NCBI GenBank assembly: GCA_013152835.1
Contig: JAADFQ010000074.1
Coordinates: forward strand, 1-34,763
DNA from: FCB group bacterium
GTDB taxonomy: Bacteria; Fidelibacterota; Marinisomatia; Marinisomatales; J089
Length of the DNA stretch: 34,763 bases
Direction of reading: 5' to 3'
Shown: positions 9,184-18,622 of the stretch, one piece after another
Position numbering within the stretch: position 1 is the stretch's first letter
Layout: every line of letters begins with the position of its first letter
Made by a program: the position numbers and the translations under genes
The notes under the pieces: model-generated
Told to the model about the DNA's origin: nothing
What the model saw: the letters and a program-made list of their open reading frames with translations, nothing else
The model's database searches: none

Positions 9184-9410
9184 AAAGTTGTGCCGTAAAA
9201 CCAAGTAATAAGGTTCGGAGTAAAAAACTCTTTTAAAGGTGTTGCATGGACTGTGCATCCTAATAATCCGAGCGGTGTTAAATCGAGCCCCACGCGTGCG
9301 TACCAAAACACACTTCGTCGTGCAGACCCGCCGGCTCCCCTGCCGGCCACTCACGGAGTGAGGCTGGCTGGCGAAGAATGAAGGTGTGTCCACCGAAGCT
9401 TTAGCGCAGG

Positions 9411-9497
9411 ATAGCGACATCCCGATCCCAGGATGATTGAAAAGGATTCATCCACCCTCGATATTCATCGGGGTGGTTTTCTCCATATCGGGATAAA
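9411..9497. repeat. E2 multi-hairpin repeat, copy 3 (3' part)
   Basis: GCGACATCCCGATCCCAGGATGATTGAAAAGGATTCATCCACCCTCGATATTCATCGGGGTGGTTTTCTCCATATCGGGATAAA. Confidence 0.75.
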
Positions 9498-9532
9498 CAT
9501 TCTGATCCGCTCAACGGAGGGCCGGTATTGAT

Positions 9533-9690
9533 TCAGTTGATACCATAATGATGTGTAAAAACCGTCGTAATTGTTCCGGAATGAAAACACTTTCCGGTCG
9601 GAATGCCATCGGCATTCATGATACACACTAGATGTTTATCCTTGGCCGGATCAATTCCGATGACTATTTTTCCACGAATAAATTCACGCT
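9533..9690 (-). pseudogene. IS110-family (DEDD) transposase N-terminal remnant
   Basis: Minus-strand translation REFIRGKIVIGIDPAKDKHLVCIMNADGIPTGKCFHSGTITTVFTHHYGIN*; GIDPAKxKH N-terminal motif; truncated. Confidence 0.6.
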
Positions 9691-9884
9691 TATCCGCGCT
9701 TATCCGCTAATGACCGTAAACCTATCTTCATGTTTGTCCCGCTTGGCTGGTTCAGGATTTTTTACTACAAAACATTACCATTGTTTTGCCTGCCCGCCAA
9801 AGTCCGGACCTAGGCCGGTCTCTCGGCAACGAGGAACATAGATATCGTTAGATTTTAATAAAAAACCAAAGACAAGGAAATATC

Positions 9885-11156
9885 ATGAATAAAAAGAATG
9901 TCGTTGCCTTAGTATTAACTGTATTCTTTTTTGGTTTTATCAAAGGTCAATCCGTAGATACATTAGATTTGAATTGGGAGCCGTCTGTTCATTTTGGGAC
10001 ATATGGTCAACGAACGGTAGTGGTCAATGATACGTTATGGCATTTTGGTGGGCTTTTACGGTATGGAATACCGTTTGGGTATGACTATGAAGATTACTCA
10101 TTTATGGAATATAAGGCCCCTGATAACGGTTATTGGAGAGTTGATACTACAAAAATCATCTTTAGAAGATATTTTAATGCGGAAAGCTACAATGGGAAAA
10201 TTTATATTTTCGGTGGTATTGGCTCTGAACAATACACACAATATTTAGTCGAAGATGTTGAGATTTTTGATCCGTCTACCGGTACGATTACTTACGGCAC
10301 ACCGCTTCCATATCCAAGACGAGCGGGAGGATCTGCAGTGTATAATGGAAAAATATATCTGGTAGGAGGAGAATCAAGTACCGGGTATTCAGATCGATTA
10401 GATATTTATGACATAAATACCAACACCTGGACATCCGGTGCATCCTTGCCGATAGCTACTGAGACTGAAGCCGTTTATTATGATGGGAAAATTTATGTAA
10501 TAGGTGGATATGATGGTGGTGTTCATGATGAGGTATTTGAGTATGATATCAATGCGGATACATGGACTCAAATCGGTGTAGCTCCAAGTTCAGTAAGTGC
10601 TCATAAAATGGCTGCGTATAATGGTCTCATTTTTGTTATTGGTGATTACGGTGTACTTGACAGGCTTTGGGTTTATAATATTGCTGATGGTAGTTGGACC
10701 GAATATTCATCAAATATCATCGGGCGAAGACACACATCATTGGCCATATCCGGCGATAAGCTATACATTATTGCCGGTAACTCCAAACTCGATGGCGTTT
10801 ACCAATACTATCGGGTAGTCCAAAGTATTGATTTATCACCTTTTCTTAGCGTGTCCGGACAATCTGATTTTCTACCAAAAGCATTTGAGTTGGATCAAAA
10901 TTATCCCAATCCATTTAACCCTGTGACCAACATAGATTTTACTTTACATCAAGATGGGGATGTAAAATTAAAAGTATACGATCTCCTTGGGAAACAAGTT
11001 CAAGAATTATATAATGGATTTAAAAAATCCGGTTCACATACAATCCAATGGAATGGCAAAACTCAAAATGGAGAATTTGCGTCAAGTGGAGAGTATATTG
11101 TTGTTATTGAAATGAATGGCAATATTTTAACAAAGAAAATGATTCTCATTAAGTAG
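9885..11156 (+). CDS. Secreted kelch-repeat protein with T9SS-type C-terminal domain
   Basis: Repeated YNGKIYLVGG / YDGKIYVIGGYDGG / ISGDKLYIIAG kelch motifs; C-terminal LDQNYPNPFNPVTNIDF...KKMILIK. Confidence 0.85.
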   Translation: MNKKNVVALVLTVFFFGFIKGQSVDTLDLNWEPSVHFGTYGQRTVVVNDTLWHFGGLLRYGIPFGYDYEDYSFMEYKAPDNGYWRVDTTKIIFRRYFNAESYNGKIYIFGGIGSEQYTQYLVEDVEIFDPSTGTITYGTPLPYPRRAGGSAVYNGKIYLVGGESSTGYSDRLDIYDINTNTWTSGASLPIATETEAVYYDGKIYVIGGYDGGVHDEVFEYDINADTWTQIGVAPSSVSAHKMAAYNGLIFVIGDYGVLDRLWVYNIADGSWTEYSSNIIGRRHTSLAISGDKLYIIAGNSKLDGVYQYYRVVQSIDLSPFLSVSGQSDFLPKAFELDQNYPNPFNPVTNIDFTLHQDGDVKLKVYDLLGKQVQELYNGFKKSGSHTIQWNGKTQNGEFASSGEYIVVIEMNGNILTKKMILIK

Positions 11157-11174
11157 GCAAATAATTCAATAAAA

Positions 11175-11197
11175 CCAACATTGCGCTACACCGGAGG
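11175..11197 (+). repeat. Left half of an attC-like site (i)
   Basis: CCAACATTGCGCTACACCGGAGG; no right arm before the next CDS. Confidence 0.5.
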
Positions 11198-11203
11198 TTT
11201 GCA

Positions 11204-11923
11204 ATGACTTCAGATATAAGGAACTCAGGACTTATTGGAGGCTCGCCGCTCGTTCATGCGCGGGTCGCCGGGCTCGTCGGCGTGGTCATGCTCGCGAGCG
11301 GATCATTTGCGAACGTCGTTGCATCGCGTCTTGTTGTGCGCGGCGATATTATCACGACGTCGAACAACATCGCGGCATCTGAATTTCTGTATCGCCTCGA
11401 AATCGTCAGTGGTCTGGTCATGATGGTCGTCTGGTTATATTATGCGATGCTACTTTACCGGCTCCTGGGACCTGTCGACAGGAATCGTGCGAAAATCATG
11501 CTCGGGCTCGTCATGGCATCGGTCCCCATCTACATGCTCAATCAAGTCAATCAGTTTGCCGTCTTGCTGTCGGCATCGGACCAGCTGCACGAACAGGTCG
11601 GGTTGTTTCTAAACCTGAGTCGATTCGGAAGCCTCATCGCCGGAATATTTTTCGGTCTGTGGTTATTTCCTCTGGGGTTCCTGGTCTTCAAGTCCGGCTT
11701 CCTCCCCCGGTTTCTAGGCGCCTTGCTGATGTTCGGAGGTCTTGGATATCTGGTGCTCTTCGTACAGGCGTTTCTGTTTGCGCAGTCAGGGCAGACGCTA
11801 TGGAATAACCCCTTCCTCGTGGTTACCCATATATCGGAATTGGCGCTGCTGCTCTGGCTTCTAATTAAGGGCGTGAATGTCGATGAATGGAAAAAGCGAA
11901 CTCATGAGCTCACGACGCCGTGA
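11204..11923 (+). CDS. DUF4386-like multipass membrane protein
   Basis: ARVAGLVGVVMLASGSFANVVASRLVVRGD...RLEIVSGLVMMVVWLYYAMLLYRLLGPVDR; GC-rich. Confidence 0.7.
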   Translation: MTSDIRNSGLIGGSPLVHARVAGLVGVVMLASGSFANVVASRLVVRGDIITTSNNIAASEFLYRLEIVSGLVMMVVWLYYAMLLYRLLGPVDRNRAKIMLGLVMASVPIYMLNQVNQFAVLLSASDQLHEQVGLFLNLSRFGSLIAGIFFGLWLFPLGFLVFKSGFLPRFLGALLMFGGLGYLVLFVQAFLFAQSGQTLWNNPFLVVTHISELALLLWLLIKGVNVDEWKKRTHELTTP

Positions 11924-12002
11924 ATTCCGGATGGAAAACGAAGTCTTCAGGATTTATTGCAAAAGAGACTATTACACAAATAATGTTTTCCCATAAATGT
12001 CG

Positions 12003-12090
12003 TCCAACCATGCGCCACACCAACCGACTACGGCAAGGCTTCGTCGATCGGGAAGTTTCGGGAGCAGACGGCACGAACATGAATTTGGAG
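12003..12090 (+). repeat. Decayed attC-like left arm and interior (j)
   Basis: GTCCAACCATGCGCCACACCAACCGACTACGGCAAGGCTTCG...; right arm not found. Confidence 0.35.
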
Positions 12091-12145
12091 CGAAAATTTA
12101 TTACCATCTGGATAGAATGGTAGTAAGCAAACCGTTCCGCTTCTT

Positions 12146-12222
12146 TTTCAGGGGGATTCCCGTGGTGCCACACTCATGAGGGCAGCACACCGATCCCGGT
12201 ATGATTCCTTATCAGGATAATA
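12146..12222. repeat. Degenerate E2 repeat, copy 4
   Basis: GGGGGATTCCCGTGGTGCCACACTCATGAGGGCAGCACACCGATCCCGGTATGATTCCTTATCAGGATAAT resembles the E2 order of segments. Confidence 0.45.
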
Positions 12223-13154
12223 TGACTCTACGAAAATCATTTCTATCGGAGAGAATCTGGCCGGTTGTACGGGTCCTGATTCTACAACTTGTTTTACTGG
12301 CAGGTATTCTGGGAAACATCGTCGGTTGGCTTGCGCTTGTATTCCTGGTCGATGTTCTGCACTGGCTGGACATCGATTTTCACGGAAAAACGCTAAGCAC
12401 AATCAGCCCGGAAGGGAAAATCGTCGGTATCATTATTTTGTTAAGCGTCAATCTCGTCCTCATTCTGTCGGCATGGCGCTGGCTGGAGCGAAAACGACTG
12501 CCGGATATGTGGTTAGTGTTTTCCCGAAAGCAAGGGAAATACCTGGCCGGCGGACTGGCGGTGGGTTTGGGTGAAATGCTGGTGGTGTTTGGCAGTATGG
12601 TTGCCGTCGGCGTGATCCAGCCGTCGTGGGGACTGGCGCGGGTGCCTGCCGGTACGGTTCTGATGGCCCTGGGATGGTTGTTCGCCTCCTCTGTTCTGGG
12701 ACCGATTGTGGAAGAAGTTTTGAATCGTGGCTATTGGTTTCAGAATATCAAACAGGGCTGGGGTGTCGCTCCGGCAATCATTGTCACCGCATTGCTGTTC
12801 GGCGGAATGCATCTGTTCAATCCGAATGCCGAATTATTGGGGGCGATTAACATTATGCTCTCGGCTGTTACCTATGCATTGAGCCTGGTATGGTTACGCT
12901 CGCTCTGGTTTCCCATCGGCTGGCACGCCGGTTGGAACTTCGCCCAGTTCTTTATCGCCGGTCTGCCGAACTCCGGTATTTCAGTCACCGGTATGGGCTT
13001 GGAAGGCACGACCCTGTTGGTGTCGAAATCGTCCGGCTCCCACTGGATAAGCGGCGGTGAATTCGGTATGGAGGCAAGCCTGGTCAGAACGGGTGTGCTG
13101 ATTGTGGCCATCATTGTATTGCTATGGTTGAAGAAAAACCGGCCCGTTCAATAA
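12222..13154 (+). CDS. CPBP-family intramembrane metalloprotease
   Basis: VEEVLNRGYWFQ (EExxxR), LLFGGMHLFNP, FPIGWHAGWNF motifs; start reassigned from 12201 to ATG at 12222, after the E2-like sequence. Confidence 0.8.
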   Translation: MTLRKSFLSERIWPVVRVLILQLVLLAGILGNIVGWLALVFLVDVLHWLDIDFHGKTLSTISPEGKIVGIIILLSVNLVLILSAWRWLERKRLPDMWLVFSRKQGKYLAGGLAVGLGEMLVVFGSMVAVGVIQPSWGLARVPAGTVLMALGWLFASSVLGPIVEEVLNRGYWFQNIKQGWGVAPAIIVTALLFGGMHLFNPNAELLGAINIMLSAVTYALSLVWLRSLWFPIGWHAGWNFAQFFIAGLPNSGISVTGMGLEGTTLLVSKSSGSHWISGGEFGMEASLVRTGVLIVAIIVLLWLKKNRPVQ

Positions 13155-13195
13155 TATGAGAATGGCAGATCAGGGCACGATAACCCCGGTGTTTT

Positions 13196-13897
13196 ATGCA
13201 AAACATTGAAAATACGTTATCCGGATTTACTTTTGTTGTCACCGGCGCGAATCGCGGCATCGGTTTTGAATTGGTTCGCCAGCTTCAGAAACATCACGCA
13301 AATACTATTGCCACCGCCCGGAGTCCGCAAGAGGCCGTTGAACTACGGAAGCTCAAAGTTCGTCTTGAAGCGCTGGATATTACTAATCCGGCCAGTATTG
13401 ACCGGTTTACCGGTCGATTGAACAAAACTCCTGTCGATGTTCTGATTAACAATGCGGGAATCGGTATTGTCGATGACAAATTCGATTCCCTGAAAATGGG
13501 GGATATAAACCGGCATTTTCAGGTCAATTGTATCGGCACCCTTCAGGTCGTTCAAGCGTTGTTACCCTTCCTGCGGCGGGGGAAACGAAAGCTGGTGATT
13601 AATCTCAGCAGCAAATCAGGAAGTATATCTCAAAACGTGCAGGGCACTTGTTACGGTTACCGGGCCAGTAAAGCGGCGTTAAATATGCTCACAAAAAATT
13701 TATCGATTGAATTTGCTTCTCAGGGTTTCACCTTTATTCTGATGCATCCCGGTTCGGTCCGGACTGATATGACCGGACATCAGGCGCCGCTGAGTCCGCA
13801 GGAAAGCGTCCAGGGAATGTTACAGGTCATTCAGGGATTAGGACCGGAAGACAACGGTTCGTTTATCGATTATAAAGGTGAAATAGTTCCCTGGTAG
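13196..13897 (+). CDS. SDR-family oxidoreductase
   Basis: TGANRGIG, NNAGIG, NLSSKSGS, YRASKAAL motifs. Confidence 0.9.
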   Translation: MQNIENTLSGFTFVVTGANRGIGFELVRQLQKHHANTIATARSPQEAVELRKLKVRLEALDITNPASIDRFTGRLNKTPVDVLINNAGIGIVDDKFDSLKMGDINRHFQVNCIGTLQVVQALLPFLRRGKRKLVINLSSKSGSISQNVQGTCYGYRASKAALNMLTKNLSIEFASQGFTFILMHPGSVRTDMTGHQAPLSPQESVQGMLQVIQGLGPEDNGSFIDYKGEIVPW

Positions 13898-13988
13898 GCA
13901 CGGAGGATATTCCGGTCTAGGATATTGATAATGTACACACTCCCGATCCGGAGCCTGGATTTACTCCAAATCAGAATGAGCGGAATAA

Positions 13989-14909
13989 ATGAACGTTGAT
14001 CAAAGACCCATCGTTGTTTTCGGCGGCACCGGACATTATGGATGCAGGATTGTCAGCAAACTGCTGGATAAACAGGAAAAAGTCAGGGTGCTAAGCCGCG
14101 ATTCCCGGAAGGCCAGACGTCTCCTGGGAGAAAATGTGGACATCCTTGAGGGCGATGTAACCCGCCGGGAACGGATTGTCCAATCGTTAGCCGGAGTCAA
14201 GGCAATCATCATCTGCCTGTCAGCCATGAATCGGAAATTGATAAGAAAAATGAAATCGATCGAACGTGACGCTGTTTTGATGATTCTGGATGAAGCGCAA
14301 AAGGCAAGGATTGACCGCCTGGTCTATGTTTCGGGGTATGATCTCCGGGAAGACCTGTTGCGGGAACTAAAGATGGTAAAATTCGGGGAAATTAAACTGG
14401 AAATTGAGAAGCGAATCAAAAGCTCCCGATTTGACTGGACCATCATAGGCGCTGCGCCTTCCTTCGAATTATTTTTCTCATTTATAAACAATGATACAAT
14501 GTCTGTCCCGGGCGGTGGAAAGAATCCGATTCCGACCGTTTCACCGGAAGACATTGGCGAAATAACGGCCCAGGCCGTCCTGAGAACCGATTTAAGCGGC
14601 AGGCGATTCAGAGTGACCGGACCGGAAGCCCTTTCGTTTCCGGAAGCGGTGGAACGGATTTCGACGATTATCAACAGGGAGATAAAATATAGAGTGATTC
14701 CTCTGATTATCGTGAAGATTGCGGCCGTATTGACCCTGCCGTTTCATCCGTTTATCCGATTTATTTACTGGAGTGTAAAGCTGTTAAATAATTTCCCCGC
14801 CGATCTGGCGACGAAGGTACCGGAAGATCATCAACACTTATTAGCGACTTTCGACTATACGCCGATAACCTTTGATATGGAAATACGGAATCGATTCCTG
14901 AAAGAATAA
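13989..14909 (+). CDS. NAD(P)-binding atypical SDR / NmrA-like protein
   Basis: GGTGHYGCRIVSKLL, LEGDVTR, DRLVYVSGYD. Confidence 0.8.
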   Translation: MNVDQRPIVVFGGTGHYGCRIVSKLLDKQEKVRVLSRDSRKARRLLGENVDILEGDVTRRERIVQSLAGVKAIIICLSAMNRKLIRKMKSIERDAVLMILDEAQKARIDRLVYVSGYDLREDLLRELKMVKFGEIKLEIEKRIKSSRFDWTIIGAAPSFELFFSFINNDTMSVPGGGKNPIPTVSPEDIGEITAQAVLRTDLSGRRFRVTGPEALSFPEAVERISTIINREIKYRVIPLIIVKIAAVLTLPFHPFIRFIYWSVKLLNNFPADLATKVPEDHQHLLATFDYTPITFDMEIRNRFLKE

Positions 14910-14972
14910 GACCGGTTACCGGGAAACGGAACCGGCGAGAAAACAATTAAACCTGAATATACTGATAATAGC

Positions 14973-15004
14973 GCCCGGTTTCCGGATAAATCCGAAAACC
15001 GGGC
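14973..15004. terminator. Bidirectional terminator hairpin between convergent genes
   Basis: GCCCGGTTTCCGGATAAATCCGAAAACCGGGC. Confidence 0.65.
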
Positions 15005-15011
15005 ATAATCA

Positions 15012-16268
15012 TCAGGATTTTTTCTGCATATTCTTTATTTTAAAGATCAACATAATCACCAGGAACGAAGCGGCCATAATCATAATGAATAAATTGACTC
15101 TTCGCTGGTTATATTCCGCCAAGGCTCCCTGGGCACCTTCCAAGGCATTGGCGGTAGCCTTGAATCCGGGTTCAGCGGTTTTTTGAACCGTAGCGAAATT
15201 AAAACTGTGGATGCTGGTTCGTGTCTGAATCAACGCGCGACGGGAGTCATCCAGATCAGCATACAAATCACTGACTTCCATTCCCAGTTGTTCCGCATGT
15301 TCTATCTTTTTCTGTGCCCGTTCATAGCGCACGGATAAACTGTCGATCACGCTATCCATTTGGGTGGCCAGAATCGCCGCTTTATCACCATGCTGTTCAT
15401 GGCAGGACTGGCAGACAAATTTCTGCGTTCCGACTTTCAGCAAATCATCCGTGGGATGTTGAATCCCATGATTGCCATGGCATTCAATACATTGTTTCGC
15501 GCCCATTTCCAGCATGTCATAGTTCAGGTGACTGGAAATGAAAAGTTTTCGGTTATTTACGTGGCAGGTCCCACAAATGTCGGCGATGGTTACCACATCC
15601 GGCGGCAACGCACCATGGTTTCCATGACAGTCATTACAGGCCGGAGCTCCGATATCATTTTCTTCCAATAGCGCCTTTCCGTGAACGGAAGTCTGATACT
15701 TTTCAAACTGATCCGTCGGGATATTGAATTCTGCCATGTAATCCGCATTTCCGTGGCAGGAATTACAGGTTTCCGGCACGTGCGTCGGATACACCGGTGA
15801 ACGGGGATCATCTTTGGGAAAGATACCGTGGACTCCGTGACAACTGGTACACACGGCCACTTTCGAATTGCCCTCTTTCAGCAATTTACCGTGTTGACTG
15901 GTCCAGTATTGTTGAATTTCATCAGTTCGTACCGAGGCCGTGTACTGGCGCATGAAATTGGGGTCCGTATGACATTTTCCGCAAACGTCCGGCTGATCTT
16001 CCCGGGGGACGGCGCCGATAAATGTATCATTATCCCACATAGCGGCATCGGGATCATCGAAAGCCGTGGGATCGCCGCCGTGACAATCGGCACAGCTCAG
16101 TCCTACCTGCAAATGGATATCCTCATCGATATGCGTCATAATCCGGGCATCTTCATCCCGGTCTTCATCCACCGCTAAATGGCATGCGTAACAGGCATCT
16201 TTCCGGAGAACATCACCGGATAACAAGGTTCCGAAAACCAGGACAGTAATTGTAAGTACATGTTTCAT
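15012..16268 (-). CDS. Nonaheme c-type cytochrome with C-terminal TM anchor
   Basis: Nine CxxCH motifs; C-terminal LFIMIMAASFLVIMLIFKI; internal Met start MKHVLTITVLVFGTLLSG. Confidence 0.85.
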   Translation of the reverse strand: MKHVLTITVLVFGTLLSGDVLRKDACYACHLAVDEDRDEDARIMTHIDEDIHLQVGLSCADCHGGDPTAFDDPDAAMWDNDTFIGAVPREDQPDVCGKCHTDPNFMRQYTASVRTDEIQQYWTSQHGKLLKEGNSKVAVCTSCHGVHGIFPKDDPRSPVYPTHVPETCNSCHGNADYMAEFNIPTDQFEKYQTSVHGKALLEENDIGAPACNDCHGNHGALPPDVVTIADICGTCHVNNRKLFISSHLNYDMLEMGAKQCIECHGNHGIQHPTDDLLKVGTQKFVCQSCHEQHGDKAAILATQMDSVIDSLSVRYERAQKKIEHAEQLGMEVSDLYADLDDSRRALIQTRTSIHSFNFATVQKTAEPGFKATANALEGAQGALAEYNQRRVNLFIMIMAASFLVIMLIFKIKNMQKKS

Positions 16269-17332
16269 ACCAGGTACCCCCAGACAGTCATGACAATAAT
16301 AAAGGCAACCGCAAAAATACCTACCCGATTCCATTTTTTATCACTGAAATTCGGATCTCCGGCATGTTTATCCAGAAACGGTACCAGCATCCAGATGGCT
16401 CCGCCGATCATAAAGATCAGCACCCCGAACAGTTCCCCTTCCATGAACAGGAAATGGGCCGGGATTTGTTTCAGGGTCTGGAACATGAACATAAAGTACC
16501 ATTCGGGCCTGATTCCGGCGGGAGCCGGCGCCAGCGGATCGGCTTTATTTCCCAGTTCCCAGGGAAAAAACAGGGCTAACAGGGCAATAATGTTGAATAC
16601 GACCAACCAAACCGTCACATCGCGCAACACAAAATTGGGAAAGAAAGGAATGGAACCCCGGCGTTTTTCCGGTTTTTGTTCCAGTTCAGGAGGTACGCTC
16701 ATTCCCTGAAACTGGACCAGCATGAGATGCACTCCGAGAATCAGGATGGCCACCAGCGGTAAAACCGCCACATGAAAACCGTAAAACCGGGTCAGCGTCG
16801 CACCGCTGACTTCATCGCCTGCCCGGAGAAACTTCAGGATAAAATCACCGACGAAAGGTAAGGCACCGGCTATTTCGGTACCGACTCGCGTGGCAAAATA
16901 GGATAATTCATTCCACGGAAGTAAATAGCCCGAAAAGCCGAATCCCAGGGCCACAAATAAAAGGAGCATGCCGGAAAGCCAGGTCATTTCCCGCGGTTTA
17001 CGATAGGCTTTGGCAAAGAATACGGTAAACATATGCAGGAAAATGAACAGGATGAACAGATTGGCCGACCAACTATGCATTTCACGAACCAGCCAGCCAA
17101 AACTCACTTTACTGACAATAAATTTCACACTTTCGTAAGCAGTATTAATTCCCGGCTGATAATAGAAGGTTAACATAATTCCGGTAAATATCTGGATGAT
17201 GAAAAGGAATAAAGCGACACCCCCAAGATAGTACCAGACGGTACCATAGAAAACCGGCACCTCTTTCTTTTTGGCAAATTTCCGAGCCGCTTCCAGACTG
17301 ATGCGCTCGTCAATCCAGTCAATGATCTTCAT
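16265..17332 (-). CDS. Cytochrome b subunit of a bc-type complex
   Basis: WYYLGGVALFLFIIQIFTGIML, REMHSWSANLFILFIFLHMF, PEWYFMFMFQTLK. Confidence 0.9.
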   Translation of the reverse strand: MKIIDWIDERISLEAARKFAKKKEVPVFYGTVWYYLGGVALFLFIIQIFTGIMLTFYYQPGINTAYESVKFIVSKVSFGWLVREMHSWSANLFILFIFLHMFTVFFAKAYRKPREMTWLSGMLLLFVALGFGFSGYLLPWNELSYFATRVGTEIAGALPFVGDFILKFLRAGDEVSGATLTRFYGFHVAVLPLVAILILGVHLMLVQFQGMSVPPELEQKPEKRRGSIPFFPNFVLRDVTVWLVVFNIIALLALFFPWELGNKADPLAPAPAGIRPEWYFMFMFQTLKQIPAHFLFMEGELFGVLIFMIGGAIWMLVPFLDKHAGDPNFSDKKWNRVGIFAVAFIIVMTVWGYLV

Positions 17333-17796
17333 CAGGCAACTTCTCCCTTCATGACAATCACTTTGTCATTTTGTACCTCGGCGACCATGCGGGTCAAAGG
17401 TCTGGGGGGTGGGCCGGATATATTATTGCCGTTAATGTCGTATTTCCCGTTATGACAGGCACACCAGATAATTCCCGCATCCGGCAAATACTGGACCGTG
17501 CAGTCCAGATGCGTGCAGGTAGCTGTCAGGGCAGTGAATTCACCGTTTTTCTTTCGAATAACAATCACTGGTTTCCGGCCGAAGCGAACAATTTTAGCGG
17601 AATTATTGGGAAATTCCGCGACCAATCCCGCCTCTACCTGATTGACTGAAATATTCGCCACTTTGGGCGGTACCATATATTTTATTAATGGATAAAACAA
17701 GGTTCCCAACCAGGCAATCACGCTTACACCGAGGAGATTGTCTATAAATGTTCTCCTGGATTTAGATTGAACAGGCTTTTCAGTATCTACCATCAT
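17332..17796 (-). CDS. Rieske [2Fe-2S] protein
   Basis: CTHLDCTVQYLPDAGIIWCACHNGKYD; N-terminal TM. Confidence 0.9.
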   Translation of the reverse strand: MMVDTEKPVQSKSRRTFIDNLLGVSVIAWLGTLFYPLIKYMVPPKVANISVNQVEAGLVAEFPNNSAKIVRFGRKPVIVIRKKNGEFTALTATCTHLDCTVQYLPDAGIIWCACHNGKYDINGNNISGPPPRPLTRMVAEVQNDKVIVMKGEVA

Positions 17797-17867
17797 CGAT
17801 ACCCCCTCAAAGGTTAATCTGGTTTGTTTTTATTATGGAAATGTTGCTTACCCCACAACCTCAAAAC

Positions 17868-17900
17868 AAAAAAAATGCGGACAAATACCCCCGCATTTTT
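17868..17900. terminator. Putative terminator hairpin
   Basis: AAAAATGCGG ... CCGCATTTTT inverted repeat with T tract. Confidence 0.5.
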
Positions 17901-18153
17901 CGGACGCCAGCGGCGTCATGGCACCTATTGTTTTATACTCCCCCACAGATGACCGCAAAAATTAATAGTAACAGCTCACATCAAACAAGACTTTAAACTC
18001 TTGTTTTCGCGGTATTTTATCCCGCTATAGCGAACACAATCACGGCTGTTCAATTTTAGTAAGGTTCGATTCCGCCTGCAATCCGGACATGATCTAAGGG
18101 AACCGGACACACAGGTTTTTCTTCTTTAAACGCTATTAAGTGCAGGTATCCGG

Positions 18154-18618
18154 TTAAATTGAAGAATTTGAGGTGAGTTCTTTATCCCGCATCATATTGT
18201 GGTGCTTGATCTGTACTTTGGCGGCCAGATCGGATAAATCCTCGGAGTTTAACATGTATGATATTTCGGATCGAATCCGGGTCCATTTATTATGAAAAGG
18301 ACAGGGTTGGGTGCTGGAACAGGGATCCAATCCGATAACACAAATATCTTCATCCGGTTCGGGACCGTCAATCGCTTCTATAATATGCTGAACATGGATG
18401 TCGTGGGCATCCTTGGCCAGCATAATTCCGCCGTGACGACCGCGAACGGCTTTCAGTAAATTAAACTTGACCAGTGTCTGAACGATTTTTGCCAGAAACG
18501 GTTGGGGAATATTGTAGGCTTCCGCGATTTCACTGATCAGGACCGGTTCATCGGAATTGTTTACCGCCAGATAAATCATGGCCTGGATTGCATATTCCGC
18601 AGATTTTGAGTATAACAT
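18154..18618 (-). CDS. Rrf2-family transcriptional regulator
   Basis: MLYSKSAEYAIQAMIYLA..., YNIPQPFLAKIVQTLVKFNLLKAVRGRHGGIMLA, three conserved Cys (CVIGLDPCSSTQPCPFH). Confidence 0.9.
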   Translation of the reverse strand: MLYSKSAEYAIQAMIYLAVNNSDEPVLISEIAEAYNIPQPFLAKIVQTLVKFNLLKAVRGRHGGIMLAKDAHDIHVQHIIEAIDGPEPDEDICVIGLDPCSSTQPCPFHNKWTRIRSEISYMLNSEDLSDLAAKVQIKHHNMMRDKELTSNSSI

Positions 18619-18622
18619 GGTT

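Noticed and set aside
9183-9884. Complete attC-like site between the ATP-grasp and kelch genes
   Set aside because: CGTTAGAT at ~9848 resembles a right end, but I could not find a convincing matching left arm; the region looks rearranged by the IS110 remnant and E2
1-12200. CRISPR array interpretation of the regularly interspersed repeats
   Set aside because: Units are far too long, spaced by whole genes, and no short direct repeat/spacer pattern or cas gene is seen
12326-12850. Alternative-frame ORFs within the CPBP protease gene
   Set aside because: GC-rich shadow frames; the main frame carries the CPBP motifs
18050-18085. AAGGTTCGATTCCGCC resembling a tRNA T-arm
   Set aside because: T-stem does not pair and no acceptor, D or anticodon arms can be built around it
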